DNA from: Sitta carolinensis
Taxonomy: Eukaryota; Chordata; Aves; Passeriformes; Sittidae
Assembly (NCBI GenBank): GCA_032173965.1
Contig: CM063295.1
Span: 620,001 to 684,000, forward strand
Direction: 5' to 3'
DNA length: 64,000 bases
Shown here: positions 10,093 to 22,900 of the stretch, in pieces
How positions within the stretch are numbered: the stretch's first letter is position 1
How the letters are laid out: every line of letters starts with the position of its first letter
Notes under the pieces: model-generated
Database searches by the model: none
Told to the model about the DNA's origin: nothing
What the model saw: the letters and a program-made list of their open reading frames with translations, nothing else
Program-made: the position numbers and the translations under genes

Positions 10093-10300
10093 AGTGTGGG
10101 CTCTCCTTCGCTCCTGCCTGCAGCAGGGCCCTGGCAATGGGAGCGTTGTTGGTCATGATAGCGATGTCCAGGGGCAGGAGCCCCTCGCTGTTGGGGGTGT
10201 TGAGGTCCAGCTCCTCAGGGCTGTAGTGCTTCAGCATCTCCTGCACCCTGTCAAGATCCTGCAGCTCCACAGCCTCAAAGAATGCAGCATTGCTCTGGAA
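10093..10300 (-). CDS. ANKFN1: ANKFN1 exon: ankyrin repeats
   Basis: 208 bp exon, acceptor TTTCACCCAG, donor GTGAGTT at 10092; starts in phase 0 and leaves one base over. Residues about 63-131. It opens FQSNAAFFEAVELQDLDRV and holds two ankyrin-type helical hairpins: a first repeat around residues 66-92 and a second around 100-127 with the typical GLLPLDIAIMTNNAPIARAL pattern followed by LLQAGAKE. Ankyrin repeats mediate protein contacts; in fly WAKE the protein interacts with a GABA-A receptor (family knowledge). The adjoining intron (10301-10611) is only 311 bp and shows no feature. Confidence 0.95.
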
Positions 10301-10611
10301 CTGGGTGAAAGCAGAAATGCAGCTGGGCAGAGCCTGGGTCACACTGCTCCATCCCACCAAATACCCTGGACTCTCATCAGCATGCCATGAACCCAGTCAG
10401 GGAGAGAGTGCCCTCATCCCAAGGGCTTGGGAGCATCAACTCCTTGCAGACACATCTGGATGATGCCAAGCAAACACCCAGAACTGAACTTGCTACAGCT
10501 ACACTTAACACATTCTTGTGCTCCCACCCAGGTTCCAGCACCACCCACGCAGGGACTCTCAGCCCCCAAGGACCCTCTGTCCCCATACGGATGGAGCCAG
10601 CAGGCACTGAC

Positions 10612-10813
10612 CAGGTAGGACTTGCGGAGCTTCTCCTTCTCACCCCGTCCCACGAGGCTGCCCTCGTCGAAGGAGGTGTAGTTGACGCGGAATTTCCCGG
10701 ACAGGTTTCGGTAGAGCCTCTTGGCCGCATTCGGTGAGGATGGGCCTGGGGGCTTCCTGGCCTGTGCCAGCTGCAGGTCCCGCATCTGCTGCGTCATTTT
10801 AGGGGAGGATGAC
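10612..10813 (-). CDS. ANKFN1: ANKFN1 exon with the conserved MTQQMRDLQ start
   Basis: 202 bp exon, acceptor TTTTTCCCAG, donor GTCAGT at 10611 (slightly weak but used in frame). It reads SSSPK then MTQQMRDLQLAQARKPPG, an Asn-Ala-Ala-Lys-Arg stretch and ends GEKEKLRKSYL. The ATG at 10797-10795 has A at -3 and corresponds to the first residue of the short human isoform as I recall it; numbering in the other exons counts from here. This segment precedes the ankyrin repeats and is rich in basic residues and serine. Reading is open upstream of the ATG and continuous with the exon at 36116-36244, so both a long and a short N terminus are possible. Confidence 0.93.
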
Positions 10814-13800
10814 CTGGGAAAAAGCCAGGAGGGAAATGAGGCATGGAGGATGTGACAGAAAGGCAGAGGCACATCTGTATTGTTAGGGGCAAGGCAGGAA
10901 TTGGGAGAGCCAGAGCACTCCTGGGCAGCACTAATGTGAGCAGCTGAAAGGTGGATGCCAGTGCCAGCAATGCCCTCACCCATCTGTTTTCAGCTGAGGC
11001 AGATCTCTTCCCCCTCCTCACCACTGCTGCTGCCCTGCAGGCGTGCCAAGGGGCTTGTATGATCCCTGCAGGTAAGACATTTATTTCCAGACAGGGATGC
11101 CCAAAGCAACCTCATGCTGCTCAGCTCTCCAACTAGTCAGGATCCATCTTGCCAGGGCAATCTCTCCACATGCCCAGTCTCTACCATCCAGTTCCTACAG
11201 AGATGGGCTGCCCCATCCAGGGAGGCCCAGCCCCCTCAGCAGTGGAGGCTGCAGGGTCTGGCAGCCCCCAGGCCCGTGCTGGGTGATTGCTATCCATCAC
11301 CGTTGACTTGGGAAAGCCTTGTGTACCCTCTCCAGACCCACCCTTCTATAGGAAGGTGTCCTGCACTTACCACCATCCCTCAGCCCTTTTGGGTACTTTT
11401 CTCAGAGTTGTTATTCCAGCAAAGGGCACTCTCTGGAAGTGAAGTGGGAGCAGGGAACATTAAGGGCCATTTCTAAGGGCATCCAGACAGTGCCAGGTCC
11501 TGATGGGGACCAGTGACCCAGTCTTCTGCTCACCAAGAGAGCTTTCACAGGCTGCTCCTTACCTTCTCCATCCATTAACCTACAAAATCTTTTCTCCTCT
11601 CTGATTATCGAATCACAGACTGGTTTAGGTTGGAAGAGACCTTGAAGTCCATCTAGTTCCAATGCCCTGCCACTGGGACATGATTTTAATTCTTGTTTTT
11701 AATATCTACAAGTCGCAAGGAAAGCTGGTGTCTTTTTTTGAGCTCTCCAGAGTGGGAGCTGTCCCTCACCCTGCAGCCAGGACCCTCCTGTGTCCATCAA
11801 GACCTCATCCCACCAGCCAAAATCCCCTGCTTTGGCATGAGTGTGGCCTTGTCACTGTGTGGGGCTTTTGCCCATGAGTCATCCCCTGTAGCATGGAGGG
11901 TTTCCACTGCGTCAAACATCTGATCTCCTTCTTGCTGGAGCTCTGGCACAATTCCCAGAGAGGAGCACCAGATCTAAGGAGCATTTAGCATGGCTACACT
12001 TAACACAATTTCTCTCAGTTTTGACCCCACCACCCTGTGTATAAGGTCAGATATTTAGGGGTAATATCTTCCCCCCCTTGCTTTATTGGTTAAATATCAA
12101 GTGTGATAAAAGCCTGACATTTGGTTGAAGGTCACGCCAAAGCACTCCAGCGAGGCTGTGCCTGCGGTAAGGATGTTTATAAAGCCATCATCGTGAGACG
12201 GGATATTAATAACCCCTCGTGCCGCCCTCTTTGTCGTCCTCATTTCAGATGAGGCACAGTGGGTTGCAGAAGGACTTTAATGATTTTACCTTTTATTACT
12301 GTGATATTTAAGAGTGGAAAATGCTGCGGAGGTTGGGTCCTGGCAATCATTCATCTCACTAGCTTCAGCCTGTGGATTTAGAGGTCTCCAGTGTGGCTCA
12401 AGCCACAGTGTCGAGTTGCTGCCCTGGGTTGCTCCAGGAATGGACATTATCTCAACACAGGTCTTCATGGATCAGACATTGAGTATGAACCACACCTACC
12501 AAAGGTCCATTTGCAAAAGCAGACAGGTGTTTTTTCACTTCAGGTGGCAAAATACCGCTGAGTAGCCATGTGGCAGTGGGTGAGCTTTGAGCAGCAGAGC
12601 CCTACTGCTCCTCCCTACTGGAGGAAGGGATCAGCACCCAGGAGCATGTCACCATGGTGGGAGAGACCTGCACAGTGCAAGGAAGGGCTGGAAAACCAGT
12701 CCTGCAGTCTCTGGGACCTGCCTGGCTCTGGAACGGAGTCCTCAGCCTGTGCATGTGGCATCTCAGACAGGGAGCAGTTCCTGGCACGGCCTCTCCTGAA
12801 GGCTCCTATGCCAAGGGCTCACACAGAGCACACAGCCTTCTCCAGACGGCATGGACAGGATCCCAGAGGGCACAGAGGTGGTACAGCAGCACAGCTCTGC
12901 TGTCACTGATGCACAGAGGCAAGAGAAAAGCCCTCGTGCCTGAGCAGGCAGAGCTGCTCCGGCAGGAAGAGACAGGAAAGCAGGTCCTGACCCACAGGCA
13001 AAGCCTGAGATGCAAAGCACTGCATGGCACATCCAGGAAAGAGAACTGACTCAAGAGGTTCTCCAGCAAAACCCTGCCCTTTCTCTTAAGAGTTCCCTGC
13101 TGCCCAAGTTCTTGTCTTTCCTCTCCACCTCCAGCTGCTGTTCAGAGGTAAAGGTGGTTCTTTCATCAGGCTCATCAACAAGATTCCACTGCAGCTCCCC
13201 TTCTTCAAAGGAGGCAACAATGCTCTCCCACATAGAATGCTCTTCCCTCTATGGAAGCTGAAGCAGACCCTGTTGTAACAGATCCCTGCTCCATTTGTGC
13301 CTGCAGAAACAGGGTTCAAAATGGAGTGGTGCTTTGGAGAGAAAGTCCTTTGTTCTGCCAATTAAAATACACAGCAAATGACCCAGTGCAGGCAGACTGC
13401 ACAGCTGGGAGGAAGCTCTCTCAGAGATGGCAGAAACAGGAGACAGAGAAATTTCTCACTGTTTTCCCTCCTCTGATTTGCTCTTAATGAGAAGTAAAGA
13501 GATGAAAATTATTCAGTGCCCAGGAGTGAACATGTATGTATATTTAACCAGCTGCCCCCAAGATAAAAGAGTTTCCTGCCCTGTCGTTATGAGTCATCTG
13601 GACTCAGTGAAATGGTCTTGATTTATCTAGAGCTAAACTTTGCCCTGGAGCAACTGATAGCTGAAAACAACACCTACAGATGTCCTGCCCTCAGGGGCCA
13701 ACCAGCCAACACCAGCTCACCCATGTCAAAGCCATGGGGGCTTTGTCACCCCAATCTGCAGGCAGGTGTGGGAGGAGATCCCACCTCCTCTGCCCAAAGA

Positions 13801-14060
13801 GTCTCAGTGCAGCCAAACTAAATTTATCCCAGCCACAACTGGTTCTTGTTGTTAATTGTTGTCCTATGGATGCTTTGCCTGCCCCAGCAGTTCAGGTCTC
13901 TGGCCATGGGGGATGTGTTTGTGACCATCAGGGAGGTGATGTGGACATCAGGTTTGCAGTGCCATAAACCCACACATCACCAAACTCCATCACCCTTTCC
14001 ACAGAAGAGGCTGAGGTTCTGTGGAAGGATGAGTTGGGGCTGGTCGGATCCATCTGGGGG
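10814..14060. other. Large ANKFN1 intron, 3' segment
   Basis: Intronic on the ANKFN1 strand. Holds one CR1 fragment (11607-11680). About 12040-12310 is AT-rich and not repeat-like (GGTTAAATATCAAGTGTGAT, TTTATAAAGCCATCATCG, GACTTTAATGATTTTACC), so it is a candidate conserved non-coding element. The remainder, including 12560-13960, shows no gene. Confidence 0.5.
11607..11680 (-). repeat. CR1 LINE fragment
   Basis: Short reverse-complement CR1 end: CGAATCACAGACTGGTTTAG, GTTGGAAGAGACCTTGAAGT, CTAGTTCCAATGCCC. Confidence 0.85.
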
Positions 14061-14554
14061 CAGTTCTGGTCCCCTCATGACAGGAAAGACATTGAGGGGC
14101 TGGAGTGTGTTCACTGAAGAGAATGGAACTAGGGAAGGGTCTGAAGCTTCCAGGGTTCTGGAGCTTCAGGAGAGGCTGAGGGAGCTGAGAAAGGGGCTCA
14201 GCCTGGAGAGAAGGAGGCTCAGGGAGAACCTTTTGGCTCTGCACAACTCCCTGAAGGAGGGGGCAGCTGGGGGGGGTCAGGCTCCGCTCCCAAGGAACAG
14301 GGACAGGACAAGGGGAAACCGCCTCAAGCTGTACCAGCAGAAGTTTAGATTGGATATCAGGGAAATTTCTTCACAGAAAGGGTGGTCAGGCTTCTCAGGG
14401 CAGTGATGGGAGTCACCATCCCTGGAGGGATTTAAAAACTGTGTGGATGTGGCACTTGGAGACATGGGTTAGTGGTGGCCTTGGCAGTGCTGGGTTAGTT
14501 GTTGGATTTGATGATCTTTAATGTTTTTTCCAACCTTAGTGATTCTAACTATGA
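14061..14554 (+). repeat. CR1 LINE, about 0.5 kb
   Basis: Plus-strand CR1 covering the end of ORF2 and the 3' UTR: AAAGACATTGAGGGGCTGGA, GAGCTTCAGGAGAGGCTGAG, GGGACAGGACAAGGGGAAAC, GATTGGATATCAGGGAAATT, ending GATTCTAACTATGA. The variant 3' half (GCACTTGGAGACATGGGTTA) differs from the other copies here, so it is another subfamily. Confidence 0.92.
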
Positions 14555-14979
14555 TTTTGTCTCAGGAAACCAGTGCAATAGAGACGGGTTTCTTTTTTAA
14601 AAAGCATATGAGGATGGATGAGCATAAGGCACCTTCATTTTTCCCTTCTTCCAGCATTGAACACAAGCAAATCCACTGGGTAATTTATAATGTGGTTTAT
14701 GGACATTCTGAATGTTAATGTTTGAAACACTGCAGATCTCGGCCTAATAAAAAGTGATAATAATTGTTGCAATTCCTTGATTTTAAGTGCATTTTGTTGA
14801 AGGGTGTAGCCCCTCTGAGCTTCCAGCTGAGAACCAGGCCCTGACAGACACGGCTGCTGTGCCCCATGACAGAGCCCAGAGCCCAGGCAGGCTGGGAGAG
14901 CCCTGCCCACCCCGAGCCCAGTGGGTACCTGGACAGGCAGGGAATGACCACCCTGCCCACAGGTCACCAGGCCACACAT

Positions 14980-15194
14980 AAGGAAGAAATTTTTTGTCAT
15001 GATGTTGGAGAGGCCGTGGCACAGGTTGCCCAAAGAAGCTGTGTCTGCCCCTGGATCCCTGGAAGTGTCCAAGGCCAGTCTAGATGGGGCTTGGAGCAGT
15101 CTGGGCTAGTGGAAGCTGTGGGGGAAGGGGGTGGGATGACATAAGCAATCTTTAAGGTCCCTTCCAACCCAGAGCAGCCTGTGATTCTGTGATA
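14980..15194 (+). repeat. CR1 LINE 3' end
   Basis: Plus-strand CR1 from AGGAAGAAATTTTTTGTCAT through TGTCTGCCCCTGGATCCCTG to GTGATTCTGTGA. 5'-truncated. Confidence 0.9.
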
Positions 15195-15870
15195 TGGCTG
15201 GTGGGGACCTTGGTGGACATCCCACAGCCCTCTCACCACCAGGAGCCTGGGCTGTGAACAGCTCATGTGCCAGCAGTGCTGCTGCTGGTGGCAGAGACCT
15301 TCCAGCACACCCGAGGCTGCCTGGTCCCTGCTGCCCCCGAGGCTGGCTGTGGGAAGGAAAAGCTGCCGGGTGCCTGCCCAAGGTGGCACTGAGAGGGCAG
15401 CTGACATGAGCCCAGCACTGTGCTCCAGGCCCTGGGTTCAGTGGGGGTGGCTGTCACTCCAAGGAGCTGCTCCCACCATTCCCAGCCTGGTGCTGCAAAC
15501 AAGGAAGCAACAGGGTTCCGTGCATGAGAAAAAGGGAGACTGAAGGACAGGGGATGAAAGGTGCCAATGGCTTTCAAAGGACAAGGGGTAGTATTGGGAG
15601 CAGAAGAGGGCCCTTGCAGAGTTTGCTGAAGCCTCATAGCCACATGGATGTCAGTGTGTGTTAGCACAAGATATCAGGGATACTCTCCTGAACCATGCTC
15701 CAATTCAGCCCACAGGGGTATCCAAGGATGGAACAGACAAAGGACAGGAGAAGCCTAAAAACCAATTATCAGGGAGAGACAACCCAATCCAGCCAAGCTC
15801 ACCCCAACTGGAGCTCACAGCCAGAGGTAACCAGCACAAAGCATAGGCAGCAGGGCAAGGGGGCAAATCT

Positions 15871-16397
15871 GCCCCTCCGCCCCCCTCAGGTGAGACACCA
15901 CCTGCAAAGCTGCCTCCAGATCTGGGCCCCCAGCAGGAAAGTGAGTCCACAGGAGGCCACAGAGGTGCTCCAAGGGCTGAAGCCCCTCTGCTCTGAAGCC
16001 AGGCTGGGAGAGCTGAGGGTGTTCAACTGGAGAAGAGAGGGATCCAGGGAGAGCTGAGAGCCCCTTTCCAGGGCCCAAAGGGGCTCCAGGAGAGCTGGAG
16101 AGGGACTGGGGACAAGGGATGGAGGGACAGGACAAAGGGAATGGCTTCCCCCTGCCAGAGGGCAGGGATAGATGGGATATGGGGAAGGAATTGTTCCCTG
16201 GGAGGGTGGGCATGCTATGGCACAGGATGCCCAGAGCAGCTGTGGCTGCCCCTGGATCCCTGGCAGTGTCCAAGGCCAGGCTGCATGGGGCTTGGATCAA
16301 CCTGGGAGTTGTCCCTGCCCATGGCAGGGGGTGGGAACTGGATGGTCTTGAAGGTCCCTTCCAACCTGAGCTCTTCCATGGCTGTACAATCCCATGA
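15871..16397 (+). repeat. CR1 LINE, about 0.5 kb
   Basis: Plus-strand CR1: CTCAGGTGAGACACCACCTG, GAGGCCACAGAGGTGCTCCA, GGGCAGGGATAGATGGGATA, TGCCCAGAGCAGCTGTGGCT, ending CAATCCCATGA. Close to the copy at 46408-46930 in subfamily type. Confidence 0.92.
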
Positions 16398-18400
16398 GAT
16401 CAAGTGGCAAGATCAACACACAGGTGTTTCTTGAGAGAAAAATCTGAGTGTGAGAGGTATCTCCACACCTGAGCACACCTGGCCTGACCCACATCCAGGG
16501 CCATGGTCATCCCTGTGCAGCAGGAATCCACAACCACGGCCATGGACACTTGGACTGCAACACTCTACAGCAGAGATCAAAACTCAGAACAGCTCCTCTA
16601 CGGCTGCAGGGACAGGAAGAAGAAGTGCCATGTCCAGAATGAAGACAAGCTGATGACACATTTGTGTTTTCCACTCTTTTTGCCCAAGCATAAGCAATTT
16701 TTCACGACTGGCAAAATAGAGGCTGGATTAAAAATGGAACATGAGTAGGGGAGCCCTTCCAAAGAGTGGGATTTCATAAGCTACCAAAAATCACGTTCAG
16801 AACTAGGACCAAATGCCATGACTGGCATCCCTGCAATGCAGCAGGGCTCATGGAGCAGCAGGCACAGCAGTTACCCACCCTGGCCTCTGCAAACCACTAA
16901 GGCATTTAGGTGCCGTGCAGTGACCTGGCCATGTAGACAGGCAGCAAAACACTCCAGTTCCACGGAATCATCTATGAGCCTAGAAAATGCACTTGCCTAT
17001 TGAAACCTGGGTCCAGGGAAAGGGACCAAGGCAGACTTTGTTTGGTTTTTTGCTTGTTTGTTTGTTTGTTTGCTTCCTGCAGCTTTTCTCTTTTCTCCCC
17101 GCTTGGCAAACCTGCTGGGTTTTGTTTTGAGTGGAGTTGAAGTGAGCATGCCTCTTTTGTTTAGCAGTAACAACTAACTTACACAGATGCTGCTCCTGCC
17201 AGGACATTTTTGTTGAAGCTCCAGAAGCCCAGTGCTGTTAGACCCCAATGCTCGGGGGAGCTCAGCATCGTGTCAGGCCCATGGGTCAATCATAACTTCC
17301 TAAGCACCAGTGGCAGCACATGGGCCTGCTGTCCCCATGCCAGGCACACCGTGGGGAACACTTGTGCTGGAAGCACATGGCAAGGGCCTCTCCTCAGCCG
17401 TGGCAGAAGGGACTCACACAGGCTGGACATGAGAGATCCCACACCACAGGGCATGCTAGGGGTTGACAGTGTCCTCCTGAGGCACAGCCATGTAGCCTGG
17501 CACAGCACGAAAGAGCCTGCCCAAATGTCTCACCCCCACTGCATCTCCCTCTTAAATCACATGCTGAATTTGGGAAAGACAGAGACTTCAGGACCCCATG
17601 AGAGGTTTGGAGCCAACCAAGTAGATCACTCGCTGACAGTGTCCCATAAAACACCCCACTGCTTCAGGCCCAGCAGTGCCTTTGGGGAGCAAGGGAGCGC
17701 AGACGCTTGAGCAAACTCTGCTGCAACACAATAATACTGCCACTTCTTGCTCTTCTTTATTTTTTTAATTAGACCTCCTGATCACTGCTTAAAAGTGAGA
17801 CCAGAAGGGTCTTGTGGTTCAATGCCCATTAAAACATAATCCAAATCAGACTTTCATTTGCAGTGTCCCTGTGACATCTGCCACTGCGGTCAGGACTGCT
17901 GGTAATGCCATCACAAAGTGCCCCTGTCCCAGCCGTGCCATGTACGGGCATCCTCCTGCACACACACCTCACACAGCACTGCCAGGGCATGGGGCACCTC
18001 TCCCTGGGCACTGTGCTGAAGGACATGGCACCCGGACTGGCTCACCAGCCAAGGCAGGGGATGCTGCCAGCACCAGCAGCCCATGAGTACCACCTTGGGT
18101 GGCAGTGAAGGGGGCACCAGAGGGCACAGCCTGGCTTCTGGCATCCTAGCCTGGCTTCAGGCACCCCAAACCATCCCTTGAGGGAGGAGATTCAACATTT
18201 CGGAGGCTCACACAGTCTCCATCCACAGATCTGGGTCAGGAAGGAGATGCTGGAAGCTTCTACACTCAGCCCAGCTCTGCTGATTTTACTGTTTTCACAA
18301 GGATTTACCCCAGCAGAGCTCCCACATGTCCTGTCCAGAGGTTTCTACCTAAAAAATGCACACAAAATCCACTTTTCTGCTTCTGTGCTGCCAAACTTCT
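16398..18400. other. Large ANKFN1 intron, unique segment
   Basis: No gene or CR1 seen. A short TTTG/TTTGTTTG run lies at about 17051-17074. Otherwise unremarkable. Confidence 0.6.
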
Positions 18401-18409
18401 GTGGGGATG

Positions 18410-18965
18410 GAGCTGAGTGGATCTGTGCATTACGGACTGAGGGCATATCCGACTGGAGGGGTTCGGGAGCTGCTGCTCGGGACGCAGCATCCCCGTGTGA
18501 CCCGCACATGTCCCTGGGGCACCTCCCAGTGCCAAAAGCTGCCAGTCCCGCCCCACCGGCACAGGCACCGGGGGTGGCTCAGCCCGGGCTCCTATCTCCC
18601 GGCCAGGGCAAACCTTCCTCGCTGCCTCGCCACAAAGCCAGCCTTTAATTGCTGCTTGACATTAAGTATCTGAGCAAGGAAGTCTTGGGTAAATGTTCTT
18701 GCTATGGGAACACACAGTGCTGAGCTGAGTCTCTTTAATTACATTGTTTTTGTTTGGCTTTTTTTTATTAGTTGTGCTGCGGCTTCCCCTCCCTGACAGG
18801 CCTGCGAGGCTCACGCTAAATATGGCCGGGTTTAAAGTCCGCAGTGAAACCCGAACCGCGGCACCAGACTGGCTGGACGCGGTGCAAGCCAGGGTTACGC
18901 GGGACACGCATTCCAGCCGCCGGCTCCGGCCCCGGCCCCGCGCTCCCCCCGCCCTGCTCACACAT
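18410..18965. promoter_or_regulatory. CpG-rich segment, possible internal ANKFN1 promoter
   Basis: Two CpG-dense blocks (about 18440-18640 and 18775-18960) with motifs such as GAACCGCGGCACCAGACTGG and GCCGCCGGCTCCGGCCCCGG, separated by an AT-rich part (CTCTTTAATTACATTGTTTT). CpG is otherwise sparse in this intron. It lies 7.6 kb upstream, on the ANKFN1 strand, of the exon holding the MTQQ start. A promoter for the short isoform would fit this place; that is inference, and no first exon or TATA box is claimed. Confidence 0.4.
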
Positions 18966-19744
18966 CAAAGCCTCTCCGAGAACAACCAGCATGCTCCAAA
19001 CAACCTCTACAGCTTCCTCTTCCTTGCCCTGTGAAATCCTCCCGTGAACAGCCCGACCCTGCGCCCCAGGCTGCCCCATTTCTGTCGTAGCCATCACTTC
19101 CACACTGGCCCACATCTCCATGGTACCCATGGAGCCCGTCTCCATCACATCCCTCACTTCTGTGCTCTCCCCATCCCAAAATGGCCTGCCTCACACCTGC
19201 TCAGCCCACCTCCAGGCTGCCCCTCAGGGCCACAGAGCCTTCTTCCCACTGGCCACACTGCTTTCATCTTCCTCTGCCCTCCTTGTTATTTTAAAGGCAT
19301 TCCAGAGGATGCTGTCAGGCTTGGATGTGGTTTGGTTGGGTTGTTTGTTTTCGTACTGGAGGTTTTATGATCGCATTGGGAACAAGCCCTAATTGAGCTG
19401 CAATTCGAATTGCAGTCCGTGGGTATTTGTTTCATTTTTGGAAGGGCTCAAACGGCTGTGCAGCTTAGGCTGGAGAATGCATTTGGTTTTAACTGGAACC
19501 TGATGGAGACAGGACAGAGCAGGACAAGCTGCCCCGAGTCATGATCAAGGTTCCTGGGGAAGCCCGGTGTGGTCAGCCCGTGCCGGGAACCCACCACACA
19601 ACAGGCAGTGTTGGTTGTGATCACAGCCCTGTGACCACCCAAAAACCCTGGCACTGTCAGAGAGGAGGCAAACAGAGCCAGAACTCTGGTGCCAAGAGCC
19701 AAGCGCACAGCCCTGGGGCCTGGCTCGGTGGGAGCTTGCAGCCA

Positions 19745-19990
19745 CCCTGCAAATACTTGTCCCCTACAAACTTCTATTCCCTCTGAACTCCTGCCCCTGC
19801 AAACCCCTGCAAATCCCTGTTCCCTGCAAATCCTGTCCCCTGCAAACCACTGTCCCCTGAAAGCCTCTGTCCCCTGAAAACCCCTGTCCCCTGAAAAATG
19901 CTGTTCCCTGACAACCCGTGTTCTACAAATGTCTGTGACCAGCAAATCCCTGTGCTCTGTAAACCCCTGTTCCCTGCAAACCTCTGCAGG
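19745..19990. repeat. Minisatellite, about 16-bp period
   Basis: About 15 imperfect units of the type CCCTGTCCCCTGCAAA, for example CCCTGCAAATCCTGTCCCCT, CCCTGAAAGCCTCTGTCCCC and CCCTGAAAACCCCTGTCCCC. Unit length drifts from 14 to 17 bases. Repetitive open frames across it are a by-product of the repeat. Confidence 0.88.
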
Positions 19991-22900
19991 GGGTTGTGAC
20001 CTTGTGCTTGCCTGGCCCCCTAAGAAAGGGAGCCCAGCACCTCAGAGGGTGCACAGCACCACTGCTGGCTGCTCCTTGCTGAGTCAGGAGCTGCTCCAGA
20101 CCAGAGCTGCTCACAGAGAACAGGCAGCAAGAAGGGGCAGGACCTAAAGGTCAGTGCCCAGACTGCCCTTCACGGGAACTGCTTGGCATCACCTTCCACT
20201 GGCCATGTCCCACACCCACTGCCAGAAACAGTGTTCAGTCCCACATCCACATGTGCCTGATGCTGCCAGCACCAGCAACCAGCCAGACCTTTGCAGGTAG
20301 GGATGGGTGGACAGGCAGACAGAGGGATTAGAGAGCACCTGCTCTGCCCCACTCCCATCCTGCTAGGACCTCACAAGCCCAGATGCTGGAGCAGGTCAGC
20401 AGAGCTCTAGGAGACACCTGCAAGCTGCTCCTCCCACCCTGGTTAAATCAGACTTCCACATGAGGAAGCAGATGAGCCGTGGGGACTCGCTGCCCCTCTG
20501 TCAGGAGGAAACCCTATCCCAGCCTGGCCTGCCAGGAATGAGCAGTGCTCCTGCCACAGCTGCATGTGTGCAAACCCTGCTCCAGGGAATCAAATGCAGG
20601 AGCTGAGTCATACGACGACTGAAATCAAAGATCATTGAAGGCAAAAGGGAGAAAAAATATCCCTGTGGGTTCACAGAGGCCCACTTTGGATCCAACAAGA
20701 GCAGGAGGTAGATGCTCAGCATGGAGATGCCCAGGGCACAGCTGGCATGCTGGGAAGGAGTGAGAAGGGATATAAGGTCACACTCCCCCAAGCCTGGTCC
20801 TGTTCCCTTCCCTGGGTCCTGACACATACTTCTGGGGATGGAGCAGGGCAGGGGCTGTCAGAGCCCATGGGGCCAAGAGGCAGTTCCAACGGGAGAAGGA
20901 AGGGCGCTGGGATGGCAGTGTCCTCAGCTGCTCTGAGGGCTGCTGCCATGTACCTGCACCCCATCAAAAAGCTCAGGACCTTCCAGGAGCCAGAAAGAAG
21001 TACTCACCTGTCTGTGCCCAAGAGATCCTGAGCTTGTGCCAGAGGGATGTCATGTGTTTTGCCATGGCCTCACCCCAAGGTAACGTTCCACTGTCTCCTC
21101 ACTCCCCTGACACCACCATGGCTCTCTCCCCTCGTGTGGCTCTTCCACATCTCTGTGCCTTTTCTTGGCATGGTGGGGTCCATGCCCAGGCCCCCCACTA
21201 TGGTTCAAAGGTTGGGTCAGCTCCTAGTTCTACTGGAAACAGGGCTGCAGGGAGCCCCATCCCCACTGCCTCGCCCTGGGGCTGAGGTGGGCCTGACATG
21301 GGAGTACAGCTCAGCGAGCTGGGGGCTGAGCCCTGCAGACTCATCACAGCAGTGGGAGGCAATCCATTTGCACCCAGACCTGCAGAGAACCAAATCCTTT
21401 AACCTCCTGCGCCACCTGGTGCTACTGGGAAGGACGTGCCACCGGGATGTGCCTCCCGGTGGAAACCACCTCTTCTCCAGAACCATCAAGTGGCAGAAAA
21501 ATGGCCCAAGAATGTCTTCTGGAGGTCCCCTAAGCTCACTCCTCCGTGTGTATGGCAGGGCTCCATCCTCAACCACCTACATCCCACCTGTACTTCTCAG
21601 TCCTCCAGTCCATTACTGGGATGTTCCTTCTGGTGGAAACCCACCTCCATTCCATTGTCTCACCCAAGACATCCAGCCAGATGGGACCAGCATTCTGATG
21701 GAAACCAAGCTGAAGACTTCCAGAGCTGCACCCAAAGGGGTTACAAAAGGGAGCCCACAGCCATTGATCTCGGCGGGGAGGAGGAGACATCGGCCAAGTC
21801 ACAATGGAAGAGCAGACAAACACACACACCCGGCTCCAGAGCTGCTGCCCAGCTGGTAAATGTTACTGAGAGTCAGAAATGCGCTTCCCGCTGGAAGGCA
21901 CCCAGCAGGAGCCAGCCAGCAGTGCTGGGCACACTGGCCACTGCCCACAGACTGTCTCTGGCATGGCTACCAAGAACAGCCAACCCCATTGGGATCTCCC
22001 TGGACCAGCACGTCCCAGACTGGCAAACCCTGGCACAGCTTCATGCCAGGATTTGCTCCCAGCTTGTTCCAGATCAGCTCCCTGCCCAGCATCCACCAGG
22101 ATCTTCTCTGACCACCCCACCACATTGTCCTGGGGCTGGTCTCATGCCAGCACCACCCAACTCCTGAGGAACACCAGAGGGGCTGGGTCACTGCCACCCA
22201 ACTACAACAGCATCTCCATGGAGTCAGGGTCCAAAGCCTGCAGTCCAAGAGACAAAGTCATTTTTTCCCACCATTTTTCTAGAAAACACTCTACAAGTGC
22301 CCATGCACTCTTGCAAATGCACTAACTGGGGACAGTAACCACCAGCAGGGCAGGTCATCCTTCCAGCTGGGGCATGCCTGCTCCTTCATCAGACCAGAGC
22401 TTTCCCAGCTCGTGTGTCATTCCTCTCTCTGCAGAAAGCTCTGAGGTACCATCAAGTAAAGAAACCCCAGCTGAAGACAATGGAGTCTGTGAAGGAATCT
22501 CCAAAGCCCCCAGGAGAGTAATTACAAAAAGTTTCCACCCTAATATAAAAGATCAACTTCGAAAACCATAGGGATCACCAGGTCAAACCTCCAGCTACCA
22601 GGACTTGCTCAGCCTGGACTTGATGGCCTTGAAGGTCCTTCACAGCCATAATAATTCTGTGATTTAGTCCCTCCACGCAAGGATGTGATGCTGCTGAGCT
22701 CACCCATGGGACAGGCGGGTCTACAAACACCCTTTCCCAGGTCTCACATGACAGGAGTGTTTCCTCAGCTTCTCCTCCCCTCACAAGGCACTGCCCAAGC
22801 TGGCCTGAGTTCTGCTACTTCTCTCTGCTGAGGGTGAGAGGCAGGTGATACCCACAGCAAGTGCCACACATGGGAAACGGGGACAAAGACAATGTTGCCT

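Noticed and set aside
21047..21859. 270-codon open frame on the plus strand
   Set aside because: Low-complexity Ser/Pro-rich translation across loosely repeated sequence; no family recognised.
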